DNA of 64,000 nt, taken from NCBI GenBank assembly GCA_021784555.1, contig JAJYHY010000002.1, positions 17,604-81,603 of the forward strand, written 5' to 3'. This document shows positions 27,786 to 38,469 of the stretch, in pieces (position 1 is the stretch's first letter; each line of letters opens with the position of its first letter). A program made the position numbers and the translations under genes. This DNA is from a bacterium. Its GTDB lineage: Bacteria > Verrucomicrobiota > Verrucomicrobiia > Limisphaerales > UBA8199. The notes beneath the pieces were generated by a model, which saw only the letters and a list, made by a program, of their open reading frames with translations, was not told the origin of the DNA and searched no databases.

Positions 27786-27980
27786 ATGGACTGGATGGCC
27801 ATCTGGACGGTGCTCCTGTCGTTGCTTGCAAGCTTGGGCGAAATGCTATCCCGACACGAGAAGAGGATTTTCCGGGACATATTCAATCGCTACTTGCCGC
27901 TTTACCTTGGAATCAACGGCACCTTCGCGCTCGCGAGCATCGCCCAACTGTTCTTCAAACCCGAACAGAAGTCTCATTAG
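27786..27980 (+). CDS. small hypothetical membrane protein
   Basis: 64-aa ORF with two hydrophobic segments. Confidence 0.35.
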   Translation: MDWMAIWTVLLSLLASLGEMLSRHEKRIFRDIFNRYLPLYLGINGTFALASIAQLFFKPEQKSH

Positions 27981-28086
27981 CCGCGGTCAAAAAATGGCCA
28001 GGAATTAACAACCACAGTGTAGCCGCCGGGCGGCGGATGCCCCAAACTGTGACGGCAGATCTGGGAATCTTTGATGTCGCCATGGT

Positions 28087-28953
28087 ATGACCGCCAGTCC
28101 GAGCAGCAAACTTAATGCAAACCCATTTGGGCGGCCGCGAGATTTTCTTCAAAACAGGTTTGTCTATCTGAGGGTCTCCGCCCGCGGCGGAGGTCTCACC
28201 ATCGGCGTTAACCTGAACCCGGACAGGAAGTGCAACTTCGAGTGCGTTTATTGTGAGATTGATCGCCTCGCACCGCCCAAGGCGCCCCGGTTGGACGTGG
28301 AGCTCATGGCCGCCGAGTTGAGCCAGACTCTGGCCCTGGTCCGTGGAGGCAACCTCCGCAGCCTGCGGGCCTATCGCTCTTTGCCGGACGAGTTGCTGCA
28401 ATTGCGCCATGTTGCCCTCAGCGGCGACGGCGAGCCCACGCTCTGCCCGGAGTTCCCCGAGGCCATTCAGGCCGTCATGCATGTTCGTGCCCTGGCCGGA
28501 TTTGCCTTTTTTAAGGTGGTGCTTCTCACCAACGGAGCGGGACTGGGTTTGCCGCACGTCCAACAGACCATTGCCCACTTCACGCGGGCAGACCAAATCT
28601 GGATTAAGCTCGATGGCGGCACCCAGGCCTACCTCAACCGAATCAACGGCACCCGCGTGCCCCTGGAGCGTATCTTGTCGAATATCCTTTCACTGGGACG
28701 CCAAAGGCCCGTGGTTATCCAGAGCCTCTTCCCCAGCCACCTGGGCGAGCCCCCTCCCGCCGAGGAAATCGAACGCTATGCCCACCGCCTGCTCGAGTTG
28801 AAGCAGGCCGGAGCCGAGATCTCTCTGGTCCGCATCTATTCGGCGCTCCATCCCACTCGGCTTCCGGAGTACGGCCACCTGCCGCTCAAGGAACTCTCCC
28901 GCATCGCCCAAGCCGTGCGCCAGATAGCCGACCTCAACGCTGAGGTCTCCTGA
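28087..28953 (+). CDS. radical SAM protein
   Basis: CNFECVYCEID CxxxCxxC motif; HVALSGDGEPTLCPEF. Confidence 0.92.
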   Translation: MTASPSSKLNANPFGRPRDFLQNRFVYLRVSARGGGLTIGVNLNPDRKCNFECVYCEIDRLAPPKAPRLDVELMAAELSQTLALVRGGNLRSLRAYRSLPDELLQLRHVALSGDGEPTLCPEFPEAIQAVMHVRALAGFAFFKVVLLTNGAGLGLPHVQQTIAHFTRADQIWIKLDGGTQAYLNRINGTRVPLERILSNILSLGRQRPVVIQSLFPSHLGEPPPAEEIERYAHRLLELKQAGAEISLVRIYSALHPTRLPEYGHLPLKELSRIAQAVRQIADLNAEVS

Positions 28954-28966
28954 AACAGCCCTCCGT

Positions 28967-29347
28967 ATGAGAACTGATGGCCAAAACTACCTGCAGGAGC
29001 TTGCCAGCCTCCCGCCCGACACCTTTGAAAACCGCTTCTCCAGAATCTCGACCCGGCTTGGCCTGGGCCGCGCCCTCGGTCGCGATGCGCTGGCGCGGCT
29101 TTTCGAGGCGGCCCTTTCCGCCGCCCTGTGCAATATCGCCATAAATGGACTGGGCGGGTGTGAGGGCGAAATCAGGCCCGGCCAGGAATGCAATCGCATC
29201 CGGCTGGAACAGGAGTTTATGGCCGCACGCGATCAGCTTTATCGCTCGCGCGACTGGCGCAAGCTGGCGAGCGCAAAGCGAGACCCCGCCAGCCGGGTGT
29301 TTCTGACGGTGTGTGTAGCGGAAGAGAACCTGGCGAGTGGGCATTAG
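28967..29347 (+). CDS. hypothetical protein
   Basis: 126-aa ORF closely following the radical SAM gene. Confidence 0.5.
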   Translation: MRTDGQNYLQELASLPPDTFENRFSRISTRLGLGRALGRDALARLFEAALSAALCNIAINGLGGCEGEIRPGQECNRIRLEQEFMAARDQLYRSRDWRKLASAKRDPASRVFLTVCVAEENLASGH

Positions 29348-29412
29348 CCATTGATCATTTGGCATTGCCAATGCCTAATGGCAAATGCCCAATGCGTAAT
29401 GAAAAATGCCGC
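29344..29412. repeat. 7-nt-period AATG/CATT array with opposed halves
   Basis: cattagccattgatcatttggcattgccaatgcctaatggcaaatgcccaatgcgtaatgaaaaatgcc, starting at the stop of the preceding gene. Confidence 0.7.
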
Positions 29413-29455
29413 GGGGCGCGCCGGCAAGCCGGTAACCTCAACGCTCGGCAGGCGC

Positions 29456-30193
29456 CTATTCCCCGGCGCCAACTCTGCACAACTCGATCAGGAGCCGGGC
29501 ATTGGCCGGCGCCCGGACTTTGACATCGTTATTGAAATACGCATAGACCGTTTTACCTTTGGCGGCCTGCGCGCGGATATGCTCGACCCACGGCGCCAGC
29601 TCCTCACGCGTGTAATCGTGGGCGGCGCCGCCTGTCAGACCGTGGAACCGGATATAGACCAAGTCCGCCGTGACGGTCAGGTTCCTCGGCATGAGCTGGG
29701 AGCTGACCGAGACATGGGCGGCGCCGTGCCGGTGCAACGTCTCGAAGATTTCCTCATCCAGCCAGGAGCCGTGCCGGAACTCCACGGCGTGATGGTAAGC
29801 GCGGGGGAGTTGAGAGAGGAAGGCGTCAAGCTTGCCAGCGTCTTTGTGGAACATGGGCGGGAGTTGCCAAAGAATCACCCCGATACGGCGCTGAAGTGGG
29901 CGGATGCGGTCGAAGAAGCCATCGAGCGCCTCGCCGGCATCGACCAGTTTCTTCATGTGCGTAATGAACCGGCTCCCTTTTGCCGCATAGACAAATCCGG
30001 CGGGCGCTTTGTCCCGCCAGCCTTCGACCATCTTCGCCGCCGGCAGTCGATAAAAGGTGAGATTGATCTCAACCGTCGAAAACTGAGAGGCGTAAAACTC
30101 GAAATGGCGCGATGCGGACAGGCCCGCCGGGTAAAAGCTCCTCTCCCAGCTCTTGTAGGACCAGCCGCTCGTTCCGATGTAGATTCGCTTCAC
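29456..30193 (-). CDS. DUF72 domain-containing protein
   Basis: VKRIYIGTSGWSYKSWERSFYP...FYASQFSTVEINLTFYRLP; GTG start overlapping the TGA of the upstream gene. Confidence 0.93.
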   Translation of the reverse strand: MKRIYIGTSGWSYKSWERSFYPAGLSASRHFEFYASQFSTVEINLTFYRLPAAKMVEGWRDKAPAGFVYAAKGSRFITHMKKLVDAGEALDGFFDRIRPLQRRIGVILWQLPPMFHKDAGKLDAFLSQLPRAYHHAVEFRHGSWLDEEIFETLHRHGAAHVSVSSQLMPRNLTVTADLVYIRFHGLTGGAAHDYTREELAPWVEHIRAQAAKGKTVYAYFNNDVKVRAPANARLLIELCRVGAGE

Positions 30194-31788
30194 CAGGCTC
30201 CGCGAATAGCCGGCTTGAGCGTCCAGCTTTGGAGCCGGGCCAACGCCAGGAGTTTCGGGGCACGAAAATCCGCCTTGTGGATAATCCAACCGCCGAACAG
30301 GCCCGGCGTATCCTTCGCAATGTGGCGGGCGGGGAGCAGTTCCGGCTCCGGGCCCAGCGCGACTCCGCCCTCGAGCGGCAGTCGGCCATCGCGCAGGTGG
30401 GCATCATACACGCCGGCCATTGCGACCAGGAACCGCGCTGGCGAGATCGGGTCCGCCCCGATAAAGACGCGCGCCGCGACACGGTGCTGGGTCTGGATGA
30501 AGTTGACGACGTCGCGCAAGGCATCACGGAAGGCCGGCCACGCGATATGGGTCAGTTGGCCGGAGGTGGAGGGCGCACTGTCTGGACCGAACAGGCCGCG
30601 AGCCGGGAGAGGAAAAGAAGGCGCTGCTCCGCCGAGGAGCGTGTCGTCGGCAAGGGCAAGCAACTCGAACTGGTCGGCAACCGAGTAGCTTCGATTGCCG
30701 AGGGTTTGGAAATTCACTGCCGTGTTGCCATTGGCAACGAGATTCGAGGCCAGCGTTGCCAAATCTCCGGCCGATGCGCCGGTAGAGCGTACGAGGTCGG
30801 GATAAACTTCGGGCAAATCGCTGGCGGTGATGAAGCGCACACCGGGGAACGAGCGGATGTAATCGATGTATTGCCCGAAGCGCGCGAAGGCGCCGTCGAT
30901 GTCCGCCTGGGACCGCTCCGGCGGGGCCTTCCATTGCTCGCGAGGCGGGTTGGCGCCGCGGCTGAAGTTGACCGCGTCCCAGAACTTCTGGTGGATGAAT
31001 TCGCAGGGATGATAATAGATGCTGATCAGGCCGCCTCCCGCCTTGCGGAGCCGTTGGACGACGGCGGCAAAGGCCCGTTCACCGGGTTGAACCGCGGCCG
31101 GATCGTGCAGTTCCATTCGCGTGCAGTTCTCACCCATATTGAAAACCGTCAGGGCATTTTCATACCAGAAGGGCTGGTGGTTGAGCCCTACGTCATCCCC
31201 CTCATCGACGTAACAGGGCACTCCGTGTGGGGCGACGCCGATCTGCTTGAGCGCGGCTACGGCTTGAGGCGCCCAGGAGGAGCCCGGCTGTCCGTAACAG
31301 GCCAGGGTCTTCACCGAGAAAATCCTCCGCACGTCCGCCGCGCCGGGACCTTCGCGCCGCACGAACTCCGCTATCCCGTCCAGCCAGCCGCAATCGGCCA
31401 GGTACTCCGTTGGGGTGGGATGGACGGAATGGAAATTGGAGTGATAAGCGATGGTGTGCTTCCGGAGCGCGTTAATCACATCGAAGCGTCCGCGCCGCTC
31501 CAGCGTCCGGGCCTTTTCGCCAACGACCTTGAAGGTGGCGCGGATGTGGCGCTCGGTCAGCATCTCCGCGATTCGCTTGGCGGAGTCATCCGATGCCGGG
31601 AGCATGTAATCTTCGGTGTCGAACCAGAGGATAACGTCAATTCTGGGCTGTTGGGCCAAGGCGCAAAGCCCAAGGAACAACGGCACAAGCAAAGAGATGA
31701 GCAGTCGAAGGATGCGGGCATTAGGTTTCATGCCACCAGTGTTATCCCGCGGGCAGGTGGCTGGCAAGCGCAGGTTAGCATTTGCCAT
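30190..31788 (-). CDS. secreted polysaccharide-deacetylase-like (NodB-like) protein
   Basis: RIDVILWFDTEDYMLPASDDSAKRIAEMLTERHIRATFKVVGEKARTLERRGR...HTIAYHSNFHS. Confidence 0.7.
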   Translation of the reverse strand: MANANLRLPATCPRDNTGGMKPNARILRLLISLLVPLFLGLCALAQQPRIDVILWFDTEDYMLPASDDSAKRIAEMLTERHIRATFKVVGEKARTLERRGRFDVINALRKHTIAYHSNFHSVHPTPTEYLADCGWLDGIAEFVRREGPGAADVRRIFSVKTLACYGQPGSSWAPQAVAALKQIGVAPHGVPCYVDEGDDVGLNHQPFWYENALTVFNMGENCTRMELHDPAAVQPGERAFAAVVQRLRKAGGGLISIYYHPCEFIHQKFWDAVNFSRGANPPREQWKAPPERSQADIDGAFARFGQYIDYIRSFPGVRFITASDLPEVYPDLVRSTGASAGDLATLASNLVANGNTAVNFQTLGNRSYSVADQFELLALADDTLLGGAAPSFPLPARGLFGPDSAPSTSGQLTHIAWPAFRDALRDVVNFIQTQHRVAARVFIGADPISPARFLVAMAGVYDAHLRDGRLPLEGGVALGPEPELLPARHIAKDTPGLFGGWIIHKADFRAPKLLALARLQSWTLKPAIRGAW

Positions 31789-34142
31789 CCATTGTGATTG
31801 TGCCCACGATAGGCGCGATGAAGCTTATCCGACTCGATGAATTGCTCGCGATAGCCTGGCTCGCCGCTCCGGCCTGTATTTGCGGCGCCCACCCCGTTGC
31901 CGGCACCGCGCCATTGACCCTGCAAGGCGACCTTGCCTCGAACATGGTGGCGGGCGTGGACCGATTCCTGTTGCGCAAGCTGGATGAATCGTCCGCGACG
32001 CGCTCACGGTTCTGGCACCGGGATTTTTCCTCATGGACAGCCTACGAGCAATCGCTGGCAACCAACCGGCAGCGCCTGGAGTATATCCTCGGCGCGCGCG
32101 ACCACCGAGTGCGTCACGTCGAACTCGAACTCATTGCCACCCCGAACCGCTCGGCGCTCCGCGGGCGCGGCCACGGCTACCAGGTGTTTGCCGTGCGCTG
32201 GCCGGCATTCGGAGACGTGACGGGCCAAGGGTTGCTGCTGACGCCAACCCATGGCACGCCCATCGCCAATGTGGTCGCCATCCCCGACGCGGACCAGACC
32301 CCCGAACAGCTCGCCGGATTGGCCGGCGGGATTGCGCCCGAAAGCCAATTTGCGCGGCGCCTGGCCGAAAGCGGCTGCCGGGTGATCGTACCCGTGCTGA
32401 TCAACCGGCACATCGACGCTCAACGGAAGCTCTCCAACCGGGAGTTCATTTATCGGCCGGCCTACGAACTGGGCCGGCATATCATCGGCTACGAGATCGA
32501 AAAGGTATTGGCGGCCATTGACTGGCTCAGAAGGGAAACGCCGGGCGCCGCTATCAAGACCGGCGTCATCGGCTGGGGCGAGGGCGGTTTGCTCGCCTTT
32601 TACGCCGGCGCGCTCGACACCCGCATCGCCGCGACGTCCGTTAGCGGTTACTTCGAGGAGCGCCGCCAGGTTATCTGGCGGCAGCCGGTGACTCGGAACG
32701 TCTTTGGGCTGCTGGAAGAGTTTGGGGATGCGGAGGTGGCGGCGATGATCGCTCCCCGCGCCCTGATCATCGAAGCCGCGCATGGGCCGGAAGTAACGAT
32801 GCCCGGCGGCGATGCCTACACCCCGGCGCAACGGGGCTGCGGCGCGCCCGGCGTCCTCCGCTCTCCCAGGCTGCAAAACGTCCGCCGTGAATTTGAGCGA
32901 GCCCGCTCGTTGGTGGCCGCATTGCGCCCATCGCCGCGCCTGGAGTTGGTCGTGACCGGAGAATCCGGGCAAGGGCCGTTTGGCAGTGAAGAGGCGTTGC
33001 GAGGCTTCCTTGGCGCGCTGGCTGACAATGCTCGTCTGGCGCCGGAGGGGGCGCCGCCCACAAACCTGTGGCCGGACTTTGATCCGGCGGTGCGGCAGGC
33101 CGAGCAATTGCATGAGTTGGACCGCCACAACCAGCGCCTGCTGGCTGAGAGCCCGTACGTACGCCGGAAGTTTATGGCCGAACTGGACACCTCTTCGCCA
33201 GCCAAATTCCGGCAAACCGCTGCCTGGTATCGCAACTATTTCTACCGCCAGGTGATTGGCCGTTTCGATGAGCCCCTCCTGCCGGCCAATCCCCGTTCAC
33301 GGCAGATATACGACACACCGCAATTCACCGGCTACCGGGTGGTGCTCGACGTGTTTCCCGACGTTGTCGCCGAGGGGATTCTGCTGGTGCCGAAGGACCT
33401 CAAGCCTGGTGAACGGCGCCCGGTCGTAGTCTGCCAGCACGGCTTGGAGGGCCGTCCGCGGGAAACGATCAACGGCAACAGCCACTACTATCACAATTTC
33501 GCCGCCAGGCTTTGCGAGCAGGGGTTCATCACCTTCTCGCCTCAGGGCCTCTTCATTTTCGAGGATCGGTTCCGCACACTTCAGCGCAAGGCCAATCCGC
33601 TGGGCAAGACCTTGTACTCGATCATGGTGCCTCAACACCAGCAGATCACCGACTGGCTCAAAACGCTGCCCTTCGTCGATCCGGCGCGAATTGCCTTTTA
33701 CGGCCTGAGCTACGGCGGCAAGACGGCGATGCGCGTGCCGGCGCTGGTGACAAACTATTGCCTCTCCATCTGCTCCGGAGACTTTAACGACTGGGTATGG
33801 AAGTGCGCTTCGACTCTCAGCCCCTACAGTTATGTGCGGCTGCCTGAATACGAAATCTTCGAGTTCGACCTGGGCGACACCTTCAATTACTCGCAGATGG
33901 CCGCCTTGATCGCTCCGCGCCCGTTTATGGTGGAACGAGGGCATTTCGATGGGGTGGCGCCGGACGACAGAGTGGCTTACGAGTTTGCCAATGTCCGTTA
34001 CCTGTATGAAGCGCGATTAGGTCTCCACGACCAGTGCCGCATCGAATGGTTCAACGGGCCGCACACCATCCATGGCGTGGGGACTTTCCAATTCCTCCAC
34101 CAGCACCTGGATTGGCCTCGCCAGGGGTCGGCAACGCAATAG
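31782..34142 (+). CDS. secreted alpha/beta hydrolase (acetyl xylan esterase/dienelactone hydrolase-like)
   Basis: VVCQHGLEGRPRE, RIAFYGLSYGGKTAMRVPAL. Confidence 0.75.
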   Translation: MPSIVIVPTIGAMKLIRLDELLAIAWLAAPACICGAHPVAGTAPLTLQGDLASNMVAGVDRFLLRKLDESSATRSRFWHRDFSSWTAYEQSLATNRQRLEYILGARDHRVRHVELELIATPNRSALRGRGHGYQVFAVRWPAFGDVTGQGLLLTPTHGTPIANVVAIPDADQTPEQLAGLAGGIAPESQFARRLAESGCRVIVPVLINRHIDAQRKLSNREFIYRPAYELGRHIIGYEIEKVLAAIDWLRRETPGAAIKTGVIGWGEGGLLAFYAGALDTRIAATSVSGYFEERRQVIWRQPVTRNVFGLLEEFGDAEVAAMIAPRALIIEAAHGPEVTMPGGDAYTPAQRGCGAPGVLRSPRLQNVRREFERARSLVAALRPSPRLELVVTGESGQGPFGSEEALRGFLGALADNARLAPEGAPPTNLWPDFDPAVRQAEQLHELDRHNQRLLAESPYVRRKFMAELDTSSPAKFRQTAAWYRNYFYRQVIGRFDEPLLPANPRSRQIYDTPQFTGYRVVLDVFPDVVAEGILLVPKDLKPGERRPVVVCQHGLEGRPRETINGNSHYYHNFAARLCEQGFITFSPQGLFIFEDRFRTLQRKANPLGKTLYSIMVPQHQQITDWLKTLPFVDPARIAFYGLSYGGKTAMRVPALVTNYCLSICSGDFNDWVWKCASTLSPYSYVRLPEYEIFEFDLGDTFNYSQMAALIAPRPFMVERGHFDGVAPDDRVAYEFANVRYLYEARLGLHDQCRIEWFNGPHTIHGVGTFQFLHQHLDWPRQGSATQ

Positions 34143-34156
34143 ATGGGGTAGTGTAT

Positions 34157-35350
34157 ATGAGCTGTTCTGGAACCGAAAGAGTTGTTAGCCTGCTGAAGAC
34201 GTTGGTTGCATTCGATACGGTAAGCGAACACAGCGATTATCAGTGCGCCGCGTTCGTGGAGTCCCAGCTTAGCCAATCTGGCGCGCGCACTGGAATCATC
34301 AGTGAAGAGGTTGGAGGGGTTCAGAAATGCTCTGTTTACGGAGTATTTGGGCCAATGAACGAACGTGGGCTTGTTGTCTGCGGTCATCTCGACACTGTTC
34401 CATTTGAAGGTCAAGAGGGTTGGCAGAGCCCACCACTGGGGTTGTCGCGTCGCGGTGACAGGCTCCACGGCCGTGGAACGGCTGACATGAAGGGGTTTAT
34501 AGCACAGTGTTTGGCGGCAGCGCCCTTACTCAAGCGTGAATCCCTAAGGCGGCCTATCATCTTTCTCTTTACCTGTGATGAGGAATTAGGTGGCGCCGGT
34601 TCACGGCGGCTATGTCCACGGCTGGAGAACCTCTTGCCATGCAAGTTGCCGCTAGAAGGATGGATTGGAGAACCGACCGCCTACCGTGTGCTGTCAGCGC
34701 AAAAGGGCTACATCACTTTCAACGTTGTAGTTCGTGGGGTTGGCGGCCACAGCAGCACACCCGACAATGGGTGTAATGCGATTACCGCGGCGGCTATCGT
34801 TGTCGAGGCCATGGCGCGCCTGGACCGGGCCTGGGCAACAGGGGTGGGATCCGTGAAAGATCCGGCCTTTCAAGGCTCGCCAACCAGCCGCTTAAATGTA
34901 GCGCGCATCTGCGGCGGTAGCGCCTTGAACATGATCCCCGAATCTTGCGAATTGGCAGTGAGTATTCGCGTGGTTCCGACAGACAATACCGGCGCTTTGC
35001 TTCAGCAAGTGCGGGACGAGATGCATTCGGCTTTGCAGCGCGCCTACGCGAGCGTCCCAGTGACACCGTCGCTTCAGGTCTCAACGCCGGTGATCACTCC
35101 TGGCATGGCCTCATCGGGAAATGCGAGTATTGAACGGTTGTTGAAAAAGCAGCTTGGGCAAGCAGCCCGAGAAGGAGCGCCGTTCGCAACTGATGCAGGC
35201 AGCTTGGCGGAGATTGGCTGTGAGTGCGCGGTCTGCGGGCCGGGGCAGTTAGAGCAGGCCCATCAGGCTAACGAGTTCATTGGAATCCAGCCGCTATTGT
35301 CGGGGGTTGATTTAATCGTAAACGTATGTCAGGCGTGGTCCGGACTATGA
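34157..35350 (+). CDS. M20 family peptidase, acetylornithine deacetylase-like
   Basis: GLVVCGHLDTVPFEGQEGWQSPPLGLSRRGDRLHGRGTADMKGFIAQCL; ATG at 34157 preferred over 34034. Confidence 0.88.
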   Translation: MSCSGTERVVSLLKTLVAFDTVSEHSDYQCAAFVESQLSQSGARTGIISEEVGGVQKCSVYGVFGPMNERGLVVCGHLDTVPFEGQEGWQSPPLGLSRRGDRLHGRGTADMKGFIAQCLAAAPLLKRESLRRPIIFLFTCDEELGGAGSRRLCPRLENLLPCKLPLEGWIGEPTAYRVLSAQKGYITFNVVVRGVGGHSSTPDNGCNAITAAAIVVEAMARLDRAWATGVGSVKDPAFQGSPTSRLNVARICGGSALNMIPESCELAVSIRVVPTDNTGALLQQVRDEMHSALQRAYASVPVTPSLQVSTPVITPGMASSGNASIERLLKKQLGQAAREGAPFATDAGSLAEIGCECAVCGPGQLEQAHQANEFIGIQPLLSGVDLIVNVCQAWSGL

Positions 35351-35360
35351 CCAGATTCAT

Positions 35361-35486
35361 CGCAACTGCTCAGGCCGAGCCGCCGGACGCATGCGATAGG
35401 AGCGCGGACGCCCTCGTCCGCGTCTCCGGAAAGCCGCGGTCGCGGACGAAGGCGTCCGCGCTCCAATCACCACCTGGGCAGTTGCG
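35361..35486 (+). repeat. repeat family B copy 1
   Basis: CGCAACTGCTCAGG...GATAGGAGCGCGGACGCCCTCGTCCGCGTC...GGACGAAGGCGTCCGCGCTCC...CCTGGGCAGTTGCG. Confidence 0.9.
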
Positions 35487-35488
35487 AC

Positions 35489-36349
35489 TCACCCCACCGC
35501 GGGGTCCGCGATAGCCGCTGTGGCCTGCGGAACGGTTGCCGACAGGGCGGTTCCCAGGCGCATTCGTGTGAGATTTCGAAGGGCGGTGAACCCGAGCCGT
35601 CCGACTGTTGCGGTGGCGATCTCGTTCTGTTCCGGCGCATCCCAAATGACGGAAAACTCGCCCGGCACAAGCAGTAGATCCTCGGCCAGGCAGATTGCCG
35701 CTGTTGGCTCGGTGCAAACCAGCGGACCGATGCACCGGCTTTCCGCGCCCGGACGCAACAAGCCCCAACCCTTGATTTGACCTTGGGCCGGCCAGACGAG
35801 CGCGGCGTAGCTGCCGGTCGCCAGTAGTCGCAGCAATCTCGGGCGAGGAACCCCAACGGCAGCCGCGTCGATCTTTTCAACGGAGGGCCAATCCTGTTCT
35901 GACATCTCCCGCGTGGTCGCAACATGCTCCGGCAGGAGTGGCCTACGCGCCGGAGGTCGCCGCCATCGTGTGATCCGCCATTCCGGGGCAAAGCCCAGCC
36001 GCTCGTACAAGGGCTGACCGGCGGGGGTGGCATCGAGTCGCACGCACCGCACACCCGAATCCCGCAGGTGACTAAGCGCCCGCCGCATCAAGGCCGTTGC
36101 AATGCCCTGTCGGCGGTGCTCGGGATGCACGAGCATCATGCCGATCCAGGCCAGGGCTTGGCCATAAGCAGTCGTTGTGACCGTTCCCACAAGCTGTCCG
36201 TTCCGCATTGCTACGAAGCAGCCGACGGGCTCCAATCGAAGCAGTTGCTGCCAATCCTCCCGCCTCTGGTTCCATCCCGCCAGTCGCCGCAATTCATCGG
36301 CCGCCACCACGTCCGTTTCCTCCATTCGACGCAAGGAAAAATCAGCCAT
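35489..36349 (-). CDS. GNAT family N-acetyltransferase
   Basis: VGTVTTTAYGQALAWIGMMLVHPEHRRQGIATALMRRALSHL. Confidence 0.92.
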   Translation of the reverse strand: MADFSLRRMEETDVVAADELRRLAGWNQRREDWQQLLRLEPVGCFVAMRNGQLVGTVTTTAYGQALAWIGMMLVHPEHRRQGIATALMRRALSHLRDSGVRCVRLDATPAGQPLYERLGFAPEWRITRWRRPPARRPLLPEHVATTREMSEQDWPSVEKIDAAAVGVPRPRLLRLLATGSYAALVWPAQGQIKGWGLLRPGAESRCIGPLVCTEPTAAICLAEDLLLVPGEFSVIWDAPEQNEIATATVGRLGFTALRNLTRMRLGTALSATVPQATAAIADPAVG

Positions 36350-37418
36350 TCAACCACTTATCTCCGTTTTCCCTAACAAATGCATCATCCTTAAGCTGCG
36401 GGTAGGCTTGGCAGACCCGGTCGATTTCCTCAGCCTGCCCCGCCGAAAGCCGTAGGCCGGGCTCCAGGCACCAAGTCCCCTCGAGCAACCCTTGGCGCCG
36501 GAGCATTTCGTGAATGCCTGGAATGCAGCCGGCAAAGCCGTTGGCCGCGTCGAACACGGCTGCATTGCAGTCCATCACCTGTGCGCCAAGAGAGAGCAAC
36601 TCCGCCGGAATGCTCCTGGTTGAGCGAGCTCGCCGGCATTGCTCGAACAGTTCGACTGCCCGACGGGTCCAAAACGCCCAATGGCCCAGCAGACCGCCTG
36701 CGATTCGCACATGCGCTTCACCACAACGCCCCGGCAGAACATACTCGGTGAGCAGGTCGGGAATGATGTTATCATCATTGCCGGTGTAAAGAGCCACTTC
36801 CCCCGCGCGCCCAACCTCGGCTACTGCCCGCACAACATCGAGCGTCTGGTAACGGTTAAAGGGGGCAATCTTGATGGCAACTACGTTCGGAATCTCAAGA
36901 AAGCGCCGCCAGAACGCGGGCGACAGTGCCCTGCCGCCGACTGCGGGCTGGAGATAGAAACCGAACAGGGGCAGCTCACGGGCAACTGCAACGCAATGTC
37001 CTATCAGCTCCTGGTCGTCTGACTCCCGGAAAGCCCCGAGCGAGAGGAGGCCCGCATGAAACCCAAGCCTCCGAGCCAGGATGGCTTCGGAAACCGCCTG
37101 GCCGGTGCGACCGCAAACGCCGGCGATACGCACCGTCTGCCTGCGGGCATCTGTGTCGCACTGGCTGAGGGTGGCCGAGGCCAGTTCAAGCACCGGCTTT
37201 AGAAGCCCGTGCTTGGGATCGCGAATGGCGAACTGAGTCGTGTGAACGGCGAGGGCCAAACCGCCTGCTCCCGCGGCATGATAGTAGCGCGTGAGGGCGC
37301 GCTGCCTGCGCTCGTCCAACCTGTGGGCCGGTGTAAGCGCCAGTGGATGAGCCGGTATCACTTGGCCCTCCAGAAGCGCTGCCTGAACCCAGCGGGGCGG
37401 TGAAGGAAAGGAGGACAT
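36342..37418 (-). CDS. dihydrodipicolinate synthase (DapA)-like family protein
   Basis: RALTRYYHAAGAGGLALAVHTTQF...VVAIKIAPFNRYQTLDVVRAV...LYTGNDDNI. Confidence 0.8.
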   Translation of the reverse strand: MSSFPSPPRWVQAALLEGQVIPAHPLALTPAHRLDERRQRALTRYYHAAGAGGLALAVHTTQFAIRDPKHGLLKPVLELASATLSQCDTDARRQTVRIAGVCGRTGQAVSEAILARRLGFHAGLLSLGAFRESDDQELIGHCVAVARELPLFGFYLQPAVGGRALSPAFWRRFLEIPNVVAIKIAPFNRYQTLDVVRAVAEVGRAGEVALYTGNDDNIIPDLLTEYVLPGRCGEAHVRIAGGLLGHWAFWTRRAVELFEQCRRARSTRSIPAELLSLGAQVMDCNAAVFDAANGFAGCIPGIHEMLRRQGLLEGTWCLEPGLRLSAGQAEEIDRVCQAYPQLKDDAFVRENGDKWLNG

Positions 37419-37420
37419 GT

Positions 37421-38469
37421 TCAATACTGGCCGTTGCGAATCTCGAAGTGGGTGGGCCGCTGGAGGTAGGCGCCTTTCCTGCTGACCCAATGCGCCGTCC
37501 AGCGAAGCACGGCCTCGAGGGAAGTGGGCGGCGGGCCGAGAACAGCGCATAGTTTGGAGGCATTGCTGAGCAACGCGGCCTCGCTCTCGTGGCCTGTAAA
37601 CCTGGGGGAGCGCGAGAGCAGCTCCCCAAGACGTTCTGCGACGGCCCTGACCCGGAAAGGCGCCGGGCCGGTAAGGTTCCACGAAACGGCAGGTGAGGAG
37701 CTTAACGCCAGCGCGCGCAGAATCATCTCATTGGCATCGCCCTGCCAGACGCAATTGAACCAGCCGTTGGAGAGATCGATGGGTTCCCCGGCCATAACTT
37801 TACGCGCGATATCAACCAGCACCCCGTACCGCAACTCGACGGCATAGTTGAGCCGCATCAAAGCTACCGGCGTTCCCTGGGCCATCGAGAAGTGTTGGAA
37901 TATCCGCTCACGCGCCACAGCCGAATTGGCGTATTCGCCCAGCGGGGTTAGTGCGTTATCCTCGCGCGCTCCTCCGCTGGCGACAGGCACCGGGGGATAT
38001 ACGTTGCCGGTGGAGAGGGCAACGAACCGGGCCTGCGAGTACCGCTCGGCGACCCTGGCGGGCACAATCGTATTGGTCGCCCATGTCGCGACCGGGTTCC
38101 TGGTGGTGCCGAATTTCAGACCCACAAGGTAGAGCACCTCCTTTGCCTCAGGCAAGCCGCTGAGCGATTGCGCATTCAGCAGGTCGGCTTTGTAAGTGGC
38201 AACCCCGTTCACCTCCAGCCATCGGCGCGACTCTTCGTCCGAGAATCGGCTTACCGCTATCACCCCCAAACGGTGGTTGGCCTGGTCGGCGGCGCGTTTG
38301 GCCAGCACGCAAAGCGTCGGCCCCATCTTGCCGCCAGCCCCTACACGACCAGCGGACCCGACATCGTGCGGATGAAATCCACGAGCACCGGTCGGGGCCG
38401 AGTGAGAAACGCATCCAGTTCTGAGGTGTCGTCAATGGCCTCAGGCGGCTCAGGTGGCATGGCGGTCAT
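37421..38469 (-). pseudogene. NAD-dependent epimerase/dehydratase with apparent 1-nt frameshift near 38341
   Basis: MTAMPPEPPEAIDDTSELDAFLTRPRPVLVDFIRTMSGPLVV(*) in one frame joins VGAGGKMGPTLCVLAKRAADQ in the next; nucleotide-binding Gly-rich motif straddles the shift. Confidence 0.65.
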
